Source: Paraburkholderia solitsugae (GTDB lineage Bacteria; Pseudomonadota; Gammaproteobacteria; Burkholderiales; Burkholderiaceae). Taken from it: 64,000 bases of DNA. The notes under the pieces are model-generated. The model searched no databases. It had not been told where the DNA came from and saw only the letters and a program-made list of their open reading frames with translations. Shown piece by piece: positions 9,417 to 18,121 of the stretch. The stretch's first letter is position 1; each line of letters begins with the position of its first letter. The translations under genes were made by a program, and so were the position numbers. The stretch lies in assembly GCF_013177695.1 (NCBI RefSeq), contig NZ_WOEY01000159.1:1-64000 (forward strand), given 5' to 3'.

Positions 9417-9587
9417 TCACAGCCGTCCCGGACGCGGATCGGCCACGAAACCGTCATGATTGGGCATCACCACACGCGGCAGCGAGGCGGCATCGAGCCG
9501 CGTATTCGCCGGCACGATGCCGTTCTGGTTGAGCAGGAATGCGCTGAGCGCGTACCCCTCGTCGGCGGAAAGCGAATTTCGCTTTGC
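9417..9587 (-). pseudogene. 3' remnant of a sulfite dehydrogenase-type cytochrome c
   Basis: Reading the minus strand from 9572 to a TGA at 9417-9419 gives LSADEGYALSAFLLNQNGIV, then PANTRLDAASLPRVVMPN and HDGFVADPRPGRL. This is the C-terminal pattern of the c-type cytochromes that partner SorA-like sulfite dehydrogenases (xxDExYAxxAYLLxxNGIV, SLPxVxMPNRDGF). The frame hits a TAA at about 9588 and no heme motif CxxCH is nearby, so only about 50 codons survive. It lies just upstream of a sulfonate transport operon, whose metabolism releases sulfite, which fits a deleted sulfite-oxidation gene. Family assignment is from memory of the motif. Confidence 0.65.
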
Positions 9588-9743
9588 TTATTCGCTGTAT
9601 TGCGCAGGGTTCGAACTCCTGCAGATTTTCTTATCAGGAATGATTGGTTGGATTCGAGCGCACGCGAATCTAACGTGTAGTGCCGGTGATCGCCCCATCT
9701 GAGTATTGGCACCCCACTCCCTTCATTCGACTGGTATTGCCGC

Positions 9744-10811
9744 ATGCGCTATTTTCGTCTGCTGAAATCTTTCGTCGCCGTGGCGGCCCTGTCGCTCGCC
9801 GCGGTTCACGCCTATGCCGACAAGCCGGCGGTGATTCGCATCGGCGTCGCGCAGCAGGGTACGGGCGATCCCCCTACCTTTGGCGGTTCACCCGCGGCTA
9901 CGGTGCAATTGCAGCAGTCGCTCGAGAAGGAATTCGCCGCCGACGGCATCAAGGTCGAATGGCTGTTCTTCAAAGGCGCCGGCCCCGCAGTCAACGAAGC
10001 GATCGCCAACAAGTCGCTCGACTTCGCCTATCAGGGCGATCTGCCCGCGGTGCTTGGCCGCGCCAACGGCCTGAAGACGCGCCTGCTGCTCGCCTCGGGT
10101 GTCCGCGTCGGCGTCAAAATCGCCGTGCCAGCAGATTCGGACATCCGCTCGATCAAGGACCTGAAAGGCCGCCGCGTGTCGATCTTTCGCGGCACCAATC
10201 TGCAACTCGTCGCGGACAATGCGCTCGCCGCCAATCAACTCGACGAACGGGATCTGCGCGTGATCAATCTCGATTCCGCGAGTTCGCTCGCCGCGCTGGC
10301 GTCCAAGGGAATCGATGCGTCGGTCAACGATTACCATTTGTACAAGCTGCGTGACCAGGGTCTCGCGAAAATCGTCTACGAATCGCAGAACGATGGCCCC
10401 CAATTCACGCGTCAAGCGCATCTGCTGGTGCTCGACGACTTCGATCGCGCGCATTCGGATATCGTGCAACGCGTGGTCAACGTGCTCGTCCAGGGCGCGC
10501 AATGGTCGTCGGATGAAGCGAACCGCGATGCGCTCTTCAAGCTGTGGGCCAAAAGCGGCGTGCCCTATTCCTCCTGGCAGGCCGAGTTCGCGAATCAAAG
10601 TCTGAAGGACCGCAACTCGCCGTTGATCGACCCGTTCATCGTCGCGCGCTATAAAGCGGTCGCGGCGGATGCGCTGAAACTCAAACTGATCCGTCAGCCG
10701 GTCGAGGTCGATAACTGGTTCGAGACGAAGTATCTCGACAACGCGCTGCGCGCTCAGAAACTCGACCACTACTGGACGCGCTACGACGCCGCCGGCAAGC
10801 CGCTCAGCTAA
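9744..10811 (+). CDS. ssuA: Sulfonate-type ABC transporter substrate-binding protein
   Basis: 355 residues with a Sec signal (1-25, ending AYA) and an SsuA/TauA-like periplasmic binding fold. Recognised from VIRIGVAQQGTGDPP, the repeated AAANKSLDFAYQGDLPAV-type first lobe pattern (DFAYQGDLPAVL) and the DLKGRRVSIFRGTNLQ stretch. First gene of a five-gene plus-strand unit: binding protein, two permeases, ATPase, dioxygenase, with gaps of 16-64 bp. The downstream dioxygenase makes an alkyl sulfonate or sulfate ester the likely ligand. The symbol denotes family, not proven orthology. Confidence 0.85.
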   Translation: MRYFRLLKSFVAVAALSLAAVHAYADKPAVIRIGVAQQGTGDPPTFGGSPAATVQLQQSLEKEFAADGIKVEWLFFKGAGPAVNEAIANKSLDFAYQGDLPAVLGRANGLKTRLLLASGVRVGVKIAVPADSDIRSIKDLKGRRVSIFRGTNLQLVADNALAANQLDERDLRVINLDSASSLAALASKGIDASVNDYHLYKLRDQGLAKIVYESQNDGPQFTRQAHLLVLDDFDRAHSDIVQRVVNVLVQGAQWSSDEANRDALFKLWAKSGVPYSSWQAEFANQSLKDRNSPLIDPFIVARYKAVAADALKLKLIRQPVEVDNWFETKYLDNALRAQKLDHYWTRYDAAGKPLS

Positions 10812-10827
10812 AACGGGAGCGATCACG

Positions 10828-11697
10828 ATGAGCGAAACCGCACTCCAGGTTGAGAACGAACGGCTCGGCCACGGCGCCGTAGTGCCGGTGCCAGATACCG
10901 CGTACGCGCCACCGCATCGCAACCCGTGGCTGCGCGCACTCGCGTGGCAGCTCGCGCCGTGGGTCTTGCCAGCCGTCCTGTTCGCCTTATGGAGCATCGG
11001 CTGCGAGCATGGCTGGATCGCACCGCAGATCCTGCCACCGCCCGAGCGCGTGTTCGACACCTTCGTCGAACTGGCAAAAAGCGGCGATCTCGCCAGCAAC
11101 ACGCTGATCAGTCTGCAACGCGTGCTGTTCGGCTTCGCTGCGGGCACCTTGCTCGGTTTTGTGCTCGGCGCGGCGCTCGGTCTGTCGCGCACCTTCGAAG
11201 CCTACGTGTTGCCGAGCTTCAATGCGCTCGTGCAAATCCCGGTGCTCGGCTGGCTGCCGTTTCTTCTGCTGCTCGTCGGTGTCGGCGAACCGCTCAAATA
11301 CATCCTCATCGCGCACGCGGCGCTCGTGCCAGTCACGTTGAGCACGCTGCAAGGATTCCGCCAGACACCCGCCTCGCTCGATGAAGTCGCGCGCGTATTC
11401 GAATACAACGGCTGGCAACGGATCTTCTATCTTGTCCTGCCCGCTGCCGTGCCGACGCTTGCCACCGGAATACGGCTCGCATTCACCAAAGCCTGGCTCG
11501 CGCTGGTGGTGGTCGAACTGGTGGCGTCTTCCGAAGGGCTCGGCTATCTGATCGTCTACGGCCGGCAGCTGTTTCAGCTCGACCTGGTGATGGCGTCGGT
11601 GGTCGTGGTGGGCGCCATCGGTTACGCGATGAATCGTTCGCTCGACGCACTCGAAGCGCGGTTGCGGCGCGGACAGCCGTCGGCGTTTCGCGAGTAA
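10828..11697 (+). CDS. ABC transporter permease, SsuC/TauC type (first)
   Basis: 289 residues, inner membrane, about six helices with the binding-protein-dependent transport signature EVARVFEYNGWQRIFYLVLP (residues about 187-206), the EAA loop that docks to the ATPase. An N-terminal cytosolic tail of about 35 residues precedes the first helix. Starts 16 bp after the binding protein gene. A second, different permease follows, so the importer may be a heterodimer, which is unusual because SsuC and TauC normally work as homodimers. Confidence 0.87.
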   Translation: MSETALQVENERLGHGAVVPVPDTAYAPPHRNPWLRALAWQLAPWVLPAVLFALWSIGCEHGWIAPQILPPPERVFDTFVELAKSGDLASNTLISLQRVLFGFAAGTLLGFVLGAALGLSRTFEAYVLPSFNALVQIPVLGWLPFLLLLVGVGEPLKYILIAHAALVPVTLSTLQGFRQTPASLDEVARVFEYNGWQRIFYLVLPAAVPTLATGIRLAFTKAWLALVVVELVASSEGLGYLIVYGRQLFQLDLVMASVVVVGAIGYAMNRSLDALEARLRRGQPSAFRE

Positions 11698-11739
11698 TGG
11701 CGCCAACCGCTGCCACGCACCGCTTATGAGGCACCTACG

Positions 11740-12621
11740 ATGAGTCTTGCTCCTTTCAAACGCCCCGCCGGATCGAAGCAGTCGGCCGATGTATCCTGCG
11801 ACTGCGGCAACGTGCCCGCCGCCTTCCAGCGCGCGGCACGGCCGCGCCGGCCGCTGTTCGCACGCGTCGACCGGCGCGGCGCCATCTTGCCCATCGTCGC
11901 CATCGCGATCTGGTGGGCCGTCTCGGAAGCACACCTGATCAAAAGCGGCTTGCTGGTCAGCCCCGCGCAGGTGCTGGCCACCGCCTGGCAACAGATCGTC
12001 AGCGGCGCGCTTTTCAAGGCCCTCTCCGCGTCACTTGCGCGCGAAGCGAGCGGCTTCGTGATCGGCACGCTCGGCGGCCTGCTGCTCGGCAGCGTGCTCG
12101 GCTTCTCACGGCTCGCCACACGCATGATCGGCCCGAGCTTCGACACGTTCAAACAGATCTCGCTGTTTGCATGGATCCCGTTGATCTCCGTGTGGTTCGG
12201 TCTCGGCGATGCGGCGAAAGTCGTGTTCCTGTCGCTCGCGGCGTTGCTGCCGGTCGCCGCGCACACGTGTGACGGCATTCACGCCGTGCCGCGCGCCTAC
12301 ATCGAAGTCGCGCGCGCTTTTCGCTATTCGCGCTGGCAATTGATCCGTGCTGTCATTTTGCCGGCCGCGCTGCCGTCAATTTTCACCGGCATCTATCTCG
12401 CGCTGATCTATTCGTGGCTCGCCACGCTCGGCGCGGAATATCTGCTGGTGGCGGGTAGCGGCATCGGCAATACGCTGATCGACGGCAGCGAACAGTTCCG
12501 CATGGATCTGGTGCTGTTCGGCGTGATCGTGGTCGGTGTCACCGGTTGGGCGTTGAACGCGCTGGCGCGCGCGCTGGAACGAGCGATCTTTGCGCGCCGT
12601 TCGCAGGTGGCCGCACGATAA
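11740..12621 (+). CDS. ABC transporter permease, SsuC/TauC type (second)
   Basis: 293 residues with about six membrane helices and an EAA loop (EVARAFRYSRWQLIRAVILP, about 187-206). Similar in fold to the preceding permease but clearly divergent in sequence, so an old duplication rather than a recent copy. The 50-residue N-terminal extension contains two cysteines (SCDCGN) that the first permease lacks. The ATPase gene begins 64 bp downstream. Confidence 0.87.
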   Translation: MSLAPFKRPAGSKQSADVSCDCGNVPAAFQRAARPRRPLFARVDRRGAILPIVAIAIWWAVSEAHLIKSGLLVSPAQVLATAWQQIVSGALFKALSASLAREASGFVIGTLGGLLLGSVLGFSRLATRMIGPSFDTFKQISLFAWIPLISVWFGLGDAAKVVFLSLAALLPVAAHTCDGIHAVPRAYIEVARAFRYSRWQLIRAVILPAALPSIFTGIYLALIYSWLATLGAEYLLVAGSGIGNTLIDGSEQFRMDLVLFGVIVVGVTGWALNALARALERAIFARRSQVAAR

Positions 12622-12685
12622 ACACGTGCCCGATATTCATCGACTGCCCACTGAACTTGCACCGAATACAGATCAAGGTCCGCTC

Positions 12686-13552
12686 ATGACTTCTTCCACG
12701 CTTTCCGAAAGCATCGACATTCTCCACGTCAGCAAGCGCTACGCGCAACAAGGCGGTGCGCCGCTCGCGGTGCTCGACGACGTCAGCCTGCGGGTGCGTC
12801 CCGGCGAATTCGTCAGCGTGCTCGGATCGAGCGGTTGCGGCAAGTCGACCTTGCTGCGGCTGATCGCGGGACTGGATACCGATTACACCGGCGATATCGT
12901 CGTCGCCGGAGAAAAGGTCCGTGATACGTCGCTCGAGCGTGGCATCGTGTTTCAGGACCACCGCCTGTTTCCGTGGCTCACCGCGTCGCAAAACATTCTC
13001 GCCGCGCTGCGAAACGCGCCGCTATCGGCGCACGAAAAACGCGACGCGGTCGCGCAGCACATCGCGCTCGTCGGCCTGAATGGCTTCGAACATGCCTATC
13101 CGCATCAACTGTCGGGCGGGATGGCGCAACGCGTGGCGATCGCACGCGGTCTCGTGAACCGCCCGCGCGTGCTGCTGCTCGACGAACCGTTCGGTGCGCT
13201 CGATGCGCTCACGCGCGGCCGCTTGCAAAACGAATTGCAACGCATCTGGGAACACGAACGCATCACGATGATTCTCGTCACGCACGACGTCGACGAAGCG
13301 CTCTACCTCGGCGATCGGGTTATCACGATGGCGCCGCGGCCGGGCCGCATCAAGCGGATCGTCGATGTCGCTTTGCCGCGTCCACGCGAGCGCAACGATC
13401 CCCGCTTCATTCGTTTGCGCGACGAAGTGCTAGCCGATTTCGCCGAGCAAGACGGCGATCGCCGCGAACCTCGCGGAGACGATACCCTACCCGGCGGCAC
13501 GCGCATTCCGGTGGCCAGTCCGCCGATCACCGAATGGCGGCTCGCGTGGTGA
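12686..13552 (+). CDS. ssuB: ABC transporter ATPase, SsuB/TauB type
   Basis: 288 residues. Walker A GSSGCGKST (about 47-55), Q-loop in FQDHRLFPWLT, signature LSGGMAQRVAIARGL, Walker B RVLLLDEPFGALD and switch His in LVTHDVDEA are all present. Energises the two preceding permeases at the inner face of the membrane. The frame is open for 32 codons upstream of this ATG, overlapping the permease gene, but MTSSTLSES gives the normal N-terminus. About 30 extra C-terminal residues follow the ATPase core. Confidence 0.92.
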   Translation: MTSSTLSESIDILHVSKRYAQQGGAPLAVLDDVSLRVRPGEFVSVLGSSGCGKSTLLRLIAGLDTDYTGDIVVAGEKVRDTSLERGIVFQDHRLFPWLTASQNILAALRNAPLSAHEKRDAVAQHIALVGLNGFEHAYPHQLSGGMAQRVAIARGLVNRPRVLLLDEPFGALDALTRGRLQNELQRIWEHERITMILVTHDVDEALYLGDRVITMAPRPGRIKRIVDVALPRPRERNDPRFIRLRDEVLADFAEQDGDRREPRGDDTLPGGTRIPVASPPITEWRLAW

Positions 13553-13610
13553 CGCGCGCGGCATCCCCTATGCAAACAAACCATTCAGTTCTCTTCGCCA
13601 GGAGCCTCCC

Positions 13611-14558
13611 ATGAGTGCAGCCGCATTGCAGGATGTACAGTCGATTCCGGTCACCCCGCTTTCCGCGCACATCGGCGCAGAAATTCACGGTATCGATCTC
13701 ACACAGAAACTGGACGCGCGCCAGATCGCGGACATTCGCGCGGCGCTGCTGAAATGGCGCGTCGTGTTCTTTCGCGAGCAGTTCCTGACGCACGAGCAGC
13801 ACGTCGCTTTCTCGGCGCAGTTTGGCGAGCTGACCTTGGGACATCCGGTGTTCGGCCATGTCGACGGCCATCCGGAGGTCTATTCGATCTCAAAGTACCG
13901 CAAGGCGACCCGTTTCGAGGGGCAGGCGCTGCTGCGGCCCTGGACCGGTTGGCACACGGACGTGACCGCCGCGCTCAATCCACCCTGGGCTTCGATCCTG
14001 CGCGGCGTGACGATTCCGCCGTACGGCGGCGACACGCAGTGGACCAACCTGGTGGCGGCCTATCAGAAGCTTTCCGCACCGTTACGCACGTTCGTCGACG
14101 GCCTGCGAGGGCTTCATCGCTTTACACCACCCGTCGGCGCCAGTGGGACGGAAGCGTTTGTCAAAGCCGTCGAACAACGCATTCTCGTTACCGAACATCC
14201 GCTCGTCAGAGTTCATCCGGAAACGGGCGAGCGGGCGCTCTATGTCAGCCCGAGCTTCCTGAAGTCGATCGTCGGTGTGAGTCCTCGCGAAAGCCAGGTG
14301 TTGCTCGAACTGCTCTGGGAACATGTGACGCGGCCGGAGTTCACTGTGCGCTTCAAGTGGGAGGCCGGCAGCGTCGCCTTCTGGGACAACCGCGCGACGG
14401 CTCACCTCGCCCCCACCGATATTTTCGATCTCGACTTCGACCGGCAACTGTATCGCACGACGCTTGTCGGCGACGTGCCCGTTGGGCCGGACGGCGCGCA
14501 GTCGGTGGCGATCGAAGGCTCGCCGGTGAGCGCCGCCGCTGCAGTCGCGTTGAACTGA
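13611..14558 (+). CDS. tauD: TauD/TfdA-family 2-oxoglutarate dioxygenase
   Basis: 315 residues, cytoplasmic Fe(II)/2-oxoglutarate dioxygenase. The metal triad is visible as H115 and D117 (WHTDVT) and H265 (NRATAHLAPTD); R278 or R282 would bind the co-substrate. The family oxidises the carbon next to a sulfonate or sulfate ester, releasing sulfite or sulfate. The NRATAHLAPTDIFDLDFDRQ stretch looks more like the alkylsulfatase AtsK group than Escherichia coli TauD, so either substrate class is possible. Last gene of the transporter operon, 58 bp after the ATPase. Confidence 0.88.
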   Translation: MSAAALQDVQSIPVTPLSAHIGAEIHGIDLTQKLDARQIADIRAALLKWRVVFFREQFLTHEQHVAFSAQFGELTLGHPVFGHVDGHPEVYSISKYRKATRFEGQALLRPWTGWHTDVTAALNPPWASILRGVTIPPYGGDTQWTNLVAAYQKLSAPLRTFVDGLRGLHRFTPPVGASGTEAFVKAVEQRILVTEHPLVRVHPETGERALYVSPSFLKSIVGVSPRESQVLLELLWEHVTRPEFTVRFKWEAGSVAFWDNRATAHLAPTDIFDLDFDRQLYRTTLVGDVPVGPDGAQSVAIEGSPVSAAAAVALN

Positions 14559-14702
14559 GTACTACGCCGGCGTGCCTCGGCCGTAATGACAGTGCAGTAT
14601 TCCGGGTCTAGATTGGCGAGCGACATCGCGCGCCGGTCGTCAGCACTTCTCAGGTTGCCGTTCCAGTCCCTTCGATCAAAAGTGAAGCGGTCACGTGCGG
14701 TT

Positions 14703-14731
14703 TTGGCGAACTGACGTTCTTATGACATTAT
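14703..14731 (+). promoter_or_regulatory. Candidate sigma-70 promoter for the RcnB-type gene
   Basis: TTGGCG (14703-14708) and CATTAT (14726-14731) are separated by exactly 17 bp, about 140 bp upstream of the RcnB-type start. The match is by eye only. No gene was seen in the 311-bp gap 14559-14869 that contains it. Confidence 0.4.
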
Positions 14732-14869
14732 TTGCCAGCGCAGACGTCGCGAACGATGATCAGCAAGCCACGTCGCGTAGCGGGGCAATCAAGACGCAGC
14801 ACGTGTTTCGAGGCAGATAGGTCCTCGAACACCAAACTGTCATCCTGTCATTCTTTCGGAGGCAAGACC

Positions 14870-15268
14870 ATGAAGTCGAGCATCGTCGCACCGCTTTTGA
14901 TCGTGTCGTTACTCGGCACACCCGTTGCGGTTTTCGCGCAGCAGCACGACGACAATCACGGCGGTGACCAGCATTCGCAACACGGACCCAATCCAGGGCA
15001 CGACGTCCAGCACGGGCATGGTCACGGCCCTGCTCCGCACGAAGCGTCGTTGGGGGGCCCGGGCGGTCCCGTTCCCCACAACGATTGGCACAAGGGCGAG
15101 CGGCTTCCGGCAGAGTACCGGGATCGCAACTACGTTGTCGACAACTGGCACGAACACGGCCTGCAAGCGCCACCGCGCGGGTATCAATGGGTAGGCGTGA
15201 ACGGGGACTATGTACTCGCCGCCATCGCGACCGGTGTCATCGCAAACGTCCTGCTTAACGGGCACTAG
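14870..15268 (+). CDS. RcnB family periplasmic protein
   Basis: 132 residues: Sec signal (1-22, ending VFAQ), a His-rich linker (about 24-60 with more than a dozen histidines) and an RcnB domain recognised from DWHKGERLPAEYRDRNYVV and PPRGYQWVGVNGDYVLAAI. The family includes periplasmic nickel/cobalt homeostasis proteins; the His-rich linker could bind metal. The frame is open 46 codons upstream, but the ATG here is preceded by GGAGG at 14858-14862 and starts the signal peptide. A strong hairpin follows at 15331-15364. Confidence 0.88.
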   Translation: MKSSIVAPLLIVSLLGTPVAVFAQQHDDNHGGDQHSQHGPNPGHDVQHGHGHGPAPHEASLGGPGGPVPHNDWHKGERLPAEYRDRNYVVDNWHEHGLQAPPRGYQWVGVNGDYVLAAIATGVIANVLLNGH

Positions 15269-15330
15269 CCAACCGAACCGAAAGCGATTGCTTTCCTTAC
15301 TGACAAGCGATCTTCGTTCTGAGGATCGTG

Positions 15331-15364
15331 AGCGCGGAGGCCCGTCGTTGCGGGCCTCCGCGCT
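15331..15364. terminator. Strong hairpin between convergent genes
   Basis: Perfect 14-bp GC-rich arms, AGCGCGGAGGCCCG and its complement, around a 6-nt loop. It lies 62 bp after the RcnB-type stop and 100 bp from the end of the converging exported-protein gene. No T-run follows on either side, so it may be a bidirectional attenuating hairpin rather than a textbook terminator. Confidence 0.6.
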
Positions 15365-15464
15365 GCTGCATCGATAGTTGATGTCGCGTCGTGACGGTTT
15401 CCGCGCGGCCCGCCAGCATGACGAGCACCGGCGGCCTCCGGCCCGCGATAGATCGGGGACTCGA

Positions 15465-16052
15465 CTAACGGAAGCCGTAGACCACGACCTTTTTCCCCTC
15501 AAAGCTTTCTTGCACAGCTTGCTCGCAATTCGATGGACACGTTACCATGCCGTCCGCGCTCGCGCCTGACACGGTGACCGCCCTGTAGACAACGGATTCG
15601 ATGAGCGTCCCGTCGGCAGCGACGACGATGTTCAGATCCGTCTCGACGCCGGCCGGCACTGCTCCGCCGGCGGTATAGACGACTTTCATGGTGCCGGTGC
15701 AATCGGAGTTCACCGTGTAGGTGCCGCTCTGGTTCGGATTGAATGTAATCTGCCCCCCTTTCGGCAGCCCGCCGATAACCCCGAAGTCGGTCCGTGAAAA
15801 ATTGCCCCTACCGTCGAACGTCACCAGGGCGACGTCATCGAGGATCGACGTGGTGGCGTACGCATGCACCGAACCATCGGCAGCTATCAATCCAAGAATC
15901 TCTCCGTGACCGATAAACCCAAACGGTCCCTTTAGCGTTGCGTTCGAACAAAGGCCGCCGGGGCCCCCGGGGCCGCCAGCCTGCGCGGCGCCACTGAGCG
16001 AGAGAAGTGCAACGGCGGTTGCTGACAGAATGCGTAAATGCTTGATCTTCAT
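15465..16052 (-). CDS. Exported protein of unknown function
   Basis: 195 residues with a Sec signal (about 1-24, ending AQA), then a Gly/Pro-rich spacer and a beta-rich domain with four cysteines (LCSNATL, SDCTGT, TCPSNCEQ). The body repeats a pattern of LKGPFGFIGHG, VTFDGRGNFS and NQSGTYTVNSDCTGT, which resembles uncharacterised secreted proteobacterial proteins. I cannot name a function. The start at 16052 is chosen over an ATG two codons upstream because AAGGAG sits 6 nt before it. Preceded by about 500 bp without genes. Confidence 0.75.
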   Translation of the reverse strand: MKIKHLRILSATAVALLSLSGAAQAGGPGGPGGLCSNATLKGPFGFIGHGEILGLIAADGSVHAYATTSILDDVALVTFDGRGNFSRTDFGVIGGLPKGGQITFNPNQSGTYTVNSDCTGTMKVVYTAGGAVPAGVETDLNIVVAADGTLIESVVYRAVTVSGASADGMVTCPSNCEQAVQESFEGKKVVVYGFR

Positions 16053-16548
16053 GGTCATCTCCTTGTCACCGAATCAGGCGCTTAACGTCACAGCGCACAG
16101 GGGCCTATTGCCTAGCTGGATTAGGCGTCCAGTTCAAACACATAAAATAAAAAATGGCCACAGTGATACCTGGCTGCCGCCGTTTGCGGAGCAAGCGATG
16201 AGCGAACGAGAGGCCGTCGGTGCGGCCGGCTGTTCCGGAGTGTGAGGCGAGAAAGTTCAGGCGTGGGCCAGAGTAATGAATGGCGAAACGCTTCACCAAG
16301 CAGTCATTTTTCGCTCGGTGTCGGCAGACACGTGCAGAAGAGGTGCACGAAAGCCCGCGCAATGGTGACTTCGTGAGTCGGCCATGCCTTAAAGTCGCAT
16401 AGCAAAAAGTAGTGTAATCCACGATATTCGCCGGTGCCGGATGAATATCGGACAAAAGGCAGGCGCATTCAGAATCGCGCGGTGGGTCTGGTCGTTATGG
16501 ATGTACTCGACCGGTTCCCTCACCCCCTTGGTGCGTCCAGGATCCCCG
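16053..16548. other. Gene-free interval of about 500 bp
   Basis: Contains the promoter side of the exported-protein gene and the 3' end of a flavin monooxygenase unit. Minus-strand frames at 16105-16455 and 16389-16616 are open, but they have no domain and no convincing ribosome site. AT-rich patch at about 16138-16155. No terminator with a T-run was found. Confidence 0.4.
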
Positions 16549-17892
16549 TCACGCAGAAAAATGGCGGTTTTCAGGCCGCCGCAAACCCAGGTTCTCGCGC
16601 AACGTGCGGCCCTCATAGTCCTCGCGAAACAAGCCGCGTCGCCGTAGTTCAGGCAACACCAGTTCGACGAAATCGGTCAGGCCGTCCGGCAGTACCGGTG
16701 GCATCACGTTGAAACCGTCCGCGCCATGATTCAGGAAGCGCTCTTCGAGTTGATCGACGATCTGGGCTGCGGTGCCGACGAGTTGCCAGTGTCCACGCGC
16801 GCCCGCAACCCGCAAATAGAGTTGGCGGATCGTGAGGTTCTCGCGGCGCGCCAATTTGAGCGTCAACAACTGCCGGCTCTTGCTCGCATTCGTTTCGGGC
16901 AGCTCCGGGATTGGGCCATCGAGCGGATAATCCGATAGATCGAACCCGCCGGTCAGCCCGGATACCAATGCAAGTCCAACCTTCGGATCGACAAGCGACT
17001 GTAACTGCTCGAACTTCTCTCTAGCCTCGCTTTCGGTACGGCCGACAATCGGCAACACCCCGGGCATGATTTTCAGATCATCCGGATGACGGCCATAGGT
17101 CTGCAGACGGCCCTTTACGTCCGCATAAAAATCCACCGCGTCCTGCAGCGTTTGCTGCGCCGTGAAAATCACCTCGGCTGTTTTCGCAGCAAGATCCCGC
17201 CCTGCTTCGGACGACCCGGCCTGCACGACGACCGGATGCCCCTGCGGGGAACGGGCAACGTTCAGTGGCCCCTTGACCTGAAAGAAACGTCCCTGGTGAT
17301 CCAGCACATGCCGTTTGACCGGGTCGAAGAAACGCCCTTCGGCCTTGTTGCGAACGAACGCGTCGTCCTCCCAACTGTCCCACAGGCCGCCTGTGACTTC
17401 CGCGAATTCGGCGGCACGCGCATAGCGCTCGGCGTGGTCGAAATGTTTATCGCGGTTGAAATTCTTCGCCTCATGCTCGCTTGACGAGGTAACCAGATTC
17501 CAACCCGCACGCCCCCCGCTGATGTGATCGAGTGACGCGAACTTGCGGGCAATGTGATACGGCTCGTTGAAACTCGTCGAGGCCGTGCCCACCAGACCGA
17601 TGCGTTCGGTCACGGCCGCGAGCGCCGACAGCAACGTGATCGGCTCGAACTGCGCCACATAGCTGTGCGCCGTGCGGCTGAGAAAGTCGACATTGTCGCC
17701 GCGGGTACCCACGCCATCCGCAAGAAAGATCAAATCGAACTTGGCGGCTTCGGCCGTTTGCGCAAGCCGCACATAGTGACGGAAGTTAACGCCGGCGTCC
17801 GCCTGTGCCTCGGGATGCCGCCACGCCGCAATGTGGTGTCCGGCAGGATAAAGGAAAGCGCCGAGGCGCAAATGCCCGCTACGTCTGCTCAT
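16549..17892 (-). CDS. DmoA/NtaA/SnaA-family FMN-dependent monooxygenase
   Basis: 447 residues, a class C luciferase-like flavin monooxygenase that needs FMNH2 from a separate reductase. Recognised from LRLGAFLYPAGHHIAAWRHP, the FDLIFLADG loop, SLDHISGGRAGWNLVTSS and VVVQAGSSEAGR, all typical of nitrilotriacetate, dimethylsulfide and sulfonate monooxygenases. In this locus a C-S cleaving role in sulfur scavenging is likely. No flavin reductase gene is adjacent. The frame is open 51 codons upstream, but the ATG at 17892 gives the family N-terminus. Upstream leader 17952-18052 is shared with a second gene. Confidence 0.9.
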   Translation of the reverse strand: MSRRSGHLRLGAFLYPAGHHIAAWRHPEAQADAGVNFRHYVRLAQTAEAAKFDLIFLADGVGTRGDNVDFLSRTAHSYVAQFEPITLLSALAAVTERIGLVGTASTSFNEPYHIARKFASLDHISGGRAGWNLVTSSSEHEAKNFNRDKHFDHAERYARAAEFAEVTGGLWDSWEDDAFVRNKAEGRFFDPVKRHVLDHQGRFFQVKGPLNVARSPQGHPVVVQAGSSEAGRDLAAKTAEVIFTAQQTLQDAVDFYADVKGRLQTYGRHPDDLKIMPGVLPIVGRTESEAREKFEQLQSLVDPKVGLALVSGLTGGFDLSDYPLDGPIPELPETNASKSRQLLTLKLARRENLTIRQLYLRVAGARGHWQLVGTAAQIVDQLEERFLNHGADGFNVMPPVLPDGLTDFVELVLPELRRRGLFREDYEGRTLRENLGLRRPENRHFSA

Positions 17893-17951
17893 GGAAGTCC
17901 GCGAAGATTGATTGACGGGTAGATCCTGCACTGCGTCGATCGGCCAACTAA

Positions 17952-18052
17952 ATGGGTTGAGCGGACCGAATACTAAGCGGATCGACAACAGGTCGACGTT
18001 AGCGCGCCGCGTCGCGCGCGGCAACCAAGCAAAGCTCATAACCATATGAGCC
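17952..18052 (-). promoter_or_regulatory. Shared sulfur-locus leader, copy A
   Basis: About 100 bp upstream of the flavin monooxygenase gene that is also found, with small changes, upstream of the SsuA-like gene at 24799 (copy B, 24815-24904). Conserved blocks are ATGGGTTGA, GAATACTA (TAGTATTC on the coding strand, a possible -10), TTAGCG, CAACCAAGCAAAGC and CATAAnnnnATGAGCC. The last block contains CTCATA-ACCA-TATGAG (18035-18050), an inverted repeat suited to a CysB/SsuR-type LysR activator. The regulator identity is inferred. Confidence 0.7.
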
Positions 18053-18121
18053 TGGACGGGCGCACGGTGCGCATTTCACGCCAAGGCGCCGTGAAATAAG
18101 CCGATTTGTGGTCCGGTTATC

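Noticed and set aside
16105..16616. Minus-strand frames between the exported protein and the flavin monooxygenase
   Set aside because: Only random GC-rich open frames; compositional pattern is not protein-like and no homology is recognised.
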